Source: Clostridiales bacterium (GTDB lineage Bacteria; Bacillota; Clostridia; Oscillospirales; JAAYXM01). Taken from it: DNA of 5,855 nt. The notes under the pieces were generated by a model that searched no databases, was not told the origin of the DNA, and worked only from the letters and a program-made list of their open reading frames with translations. Location: contig JAAYXM010000061.1 in assembly GCA_012515925.1 (NCBI GenBank), forward strand, positions 1-5,855, written 5' to 3'. Within the stretch, counting starts at the first letter, position 1; every line of letters starts with the position of its first letter. The position numbers and the translations under genes were made by a program. Positions 5,770 through 5,855 of the stretch are shown piece after piece.

Positions 5770-5855
5770 CTATATTCCTTCATAAACCTCAATAAATCCC
5801 ATATTTTCGTACTTTTCCGTTATATAAATCCATGTACTTACATATAGTTTCATGG
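5770..5855 (-). CDS. Possible 3' end of a minus-strand gene cut by the right edge
   Basis: A minus-strand frame is open from the right edge to a TAG at 5770-5772; from the ATG at 5851-5853 it gives 27 residues ending EKYENMGFIEVYEGI. The Y-x-x-x-GF pattern near the end faintly recalls the C-terminus of GNAT acetyltransferases, which is too little to name it. The segment 5750-5855 is about 29% GC by hand count (31 of 106), with 24 C against 7 G on the plus strand, so the minus strand is purine-rich as coding strands are in this group. It may be real or a chance open frame in AT-rich DNA. Confidence 0.25.
   Translation of the reverse strand, partial: MKLYVSTWIYITEKYENMGFIEVYEGI

Noticed and set aside
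5373..5792. 139-residue minus-strand frame over the degV 3' end
   Set aside because: It needs a TTG start, runs antisense through conserved DegV motifs and would span the suspected junction; no family resemblance.
1..5855. tRNA, rRNA, transposase or toxin-antitoxin genes
   Set aside because: I looked for conserved tRNA arms, rRNA stretches, DDE or HUH motifs and small paired genes, and found none that hold up.

Overview
The window looks like chromosomal DNA from a Gram-positive member of the Bacillota, most likely Clostridia in the broad sense. The evidence is an AraC regulator with a PocR-type cysteine cluster, a DUF2935 protein, S-layer homology (SLH) domains, a DegV protein, strong purine-rich Shine-Dalgarno sites and purine-rich coding strands. 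Base composition is near 50% GC in the genes and AT-rich between them. This is inferred from gene content alone; no species can be named.

Layout, left to right: (1) A plus-strand AraC/PocR-type regulator (27-806, possibly cut by the left edge). (2) A plus-strand two-repeat DUF2935 protein (897-1817); between the two lies an inverted repeat whose right arm is the DUF2935 ribosome binding site. (3) A bidirectional hairpin terminator (1826-1855). (4) A large minus-strand secreted protein (1873-3963) joining SLH cell-wall anchors to a YfbK-type von Willebrand factor A module. (5) A divergent promoter region holding a perfect 10+2+10 bp palindrome. (6) Plus-strand rpsT (ribosomal protein S20, GTG start at 4147) with promoter and terminator. 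(7) A gene-free stretch with two nearly identical tandem copies of a roughly 92 bp hairpin-bearing repeat and a degenerate third. (8) A plus-strand DegV-family fatty-acid-binding protein (4839-5702) behind a near-consensus promoter. (9) At the right edge, seven codons resembling the start of ychF or another nucleotide-binding protein, which stop abruptly at an AT-rich, strongly strand-skewed tail that may carry the 3' end of a minus-strand gene.

The genes do not form one pathway. rpsT and degV are housekeeping-type genes with their own promoters, the SLH-VWA protein is a stand-alone surface protein, and the regulator and DUF2935 gene may be functionally linked by adjacency. I see no CRISPR array, rRNA, tRNA, recognisable transposase or clear defence system. 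The points most worth following up are the broken junction near 5750, the 22 bp palindrome at 4035-4056, the ribosome-site-masking inverted repeat at 846-892, the tandem hairpin repeats, and the SLH-YfbK domain fusion.
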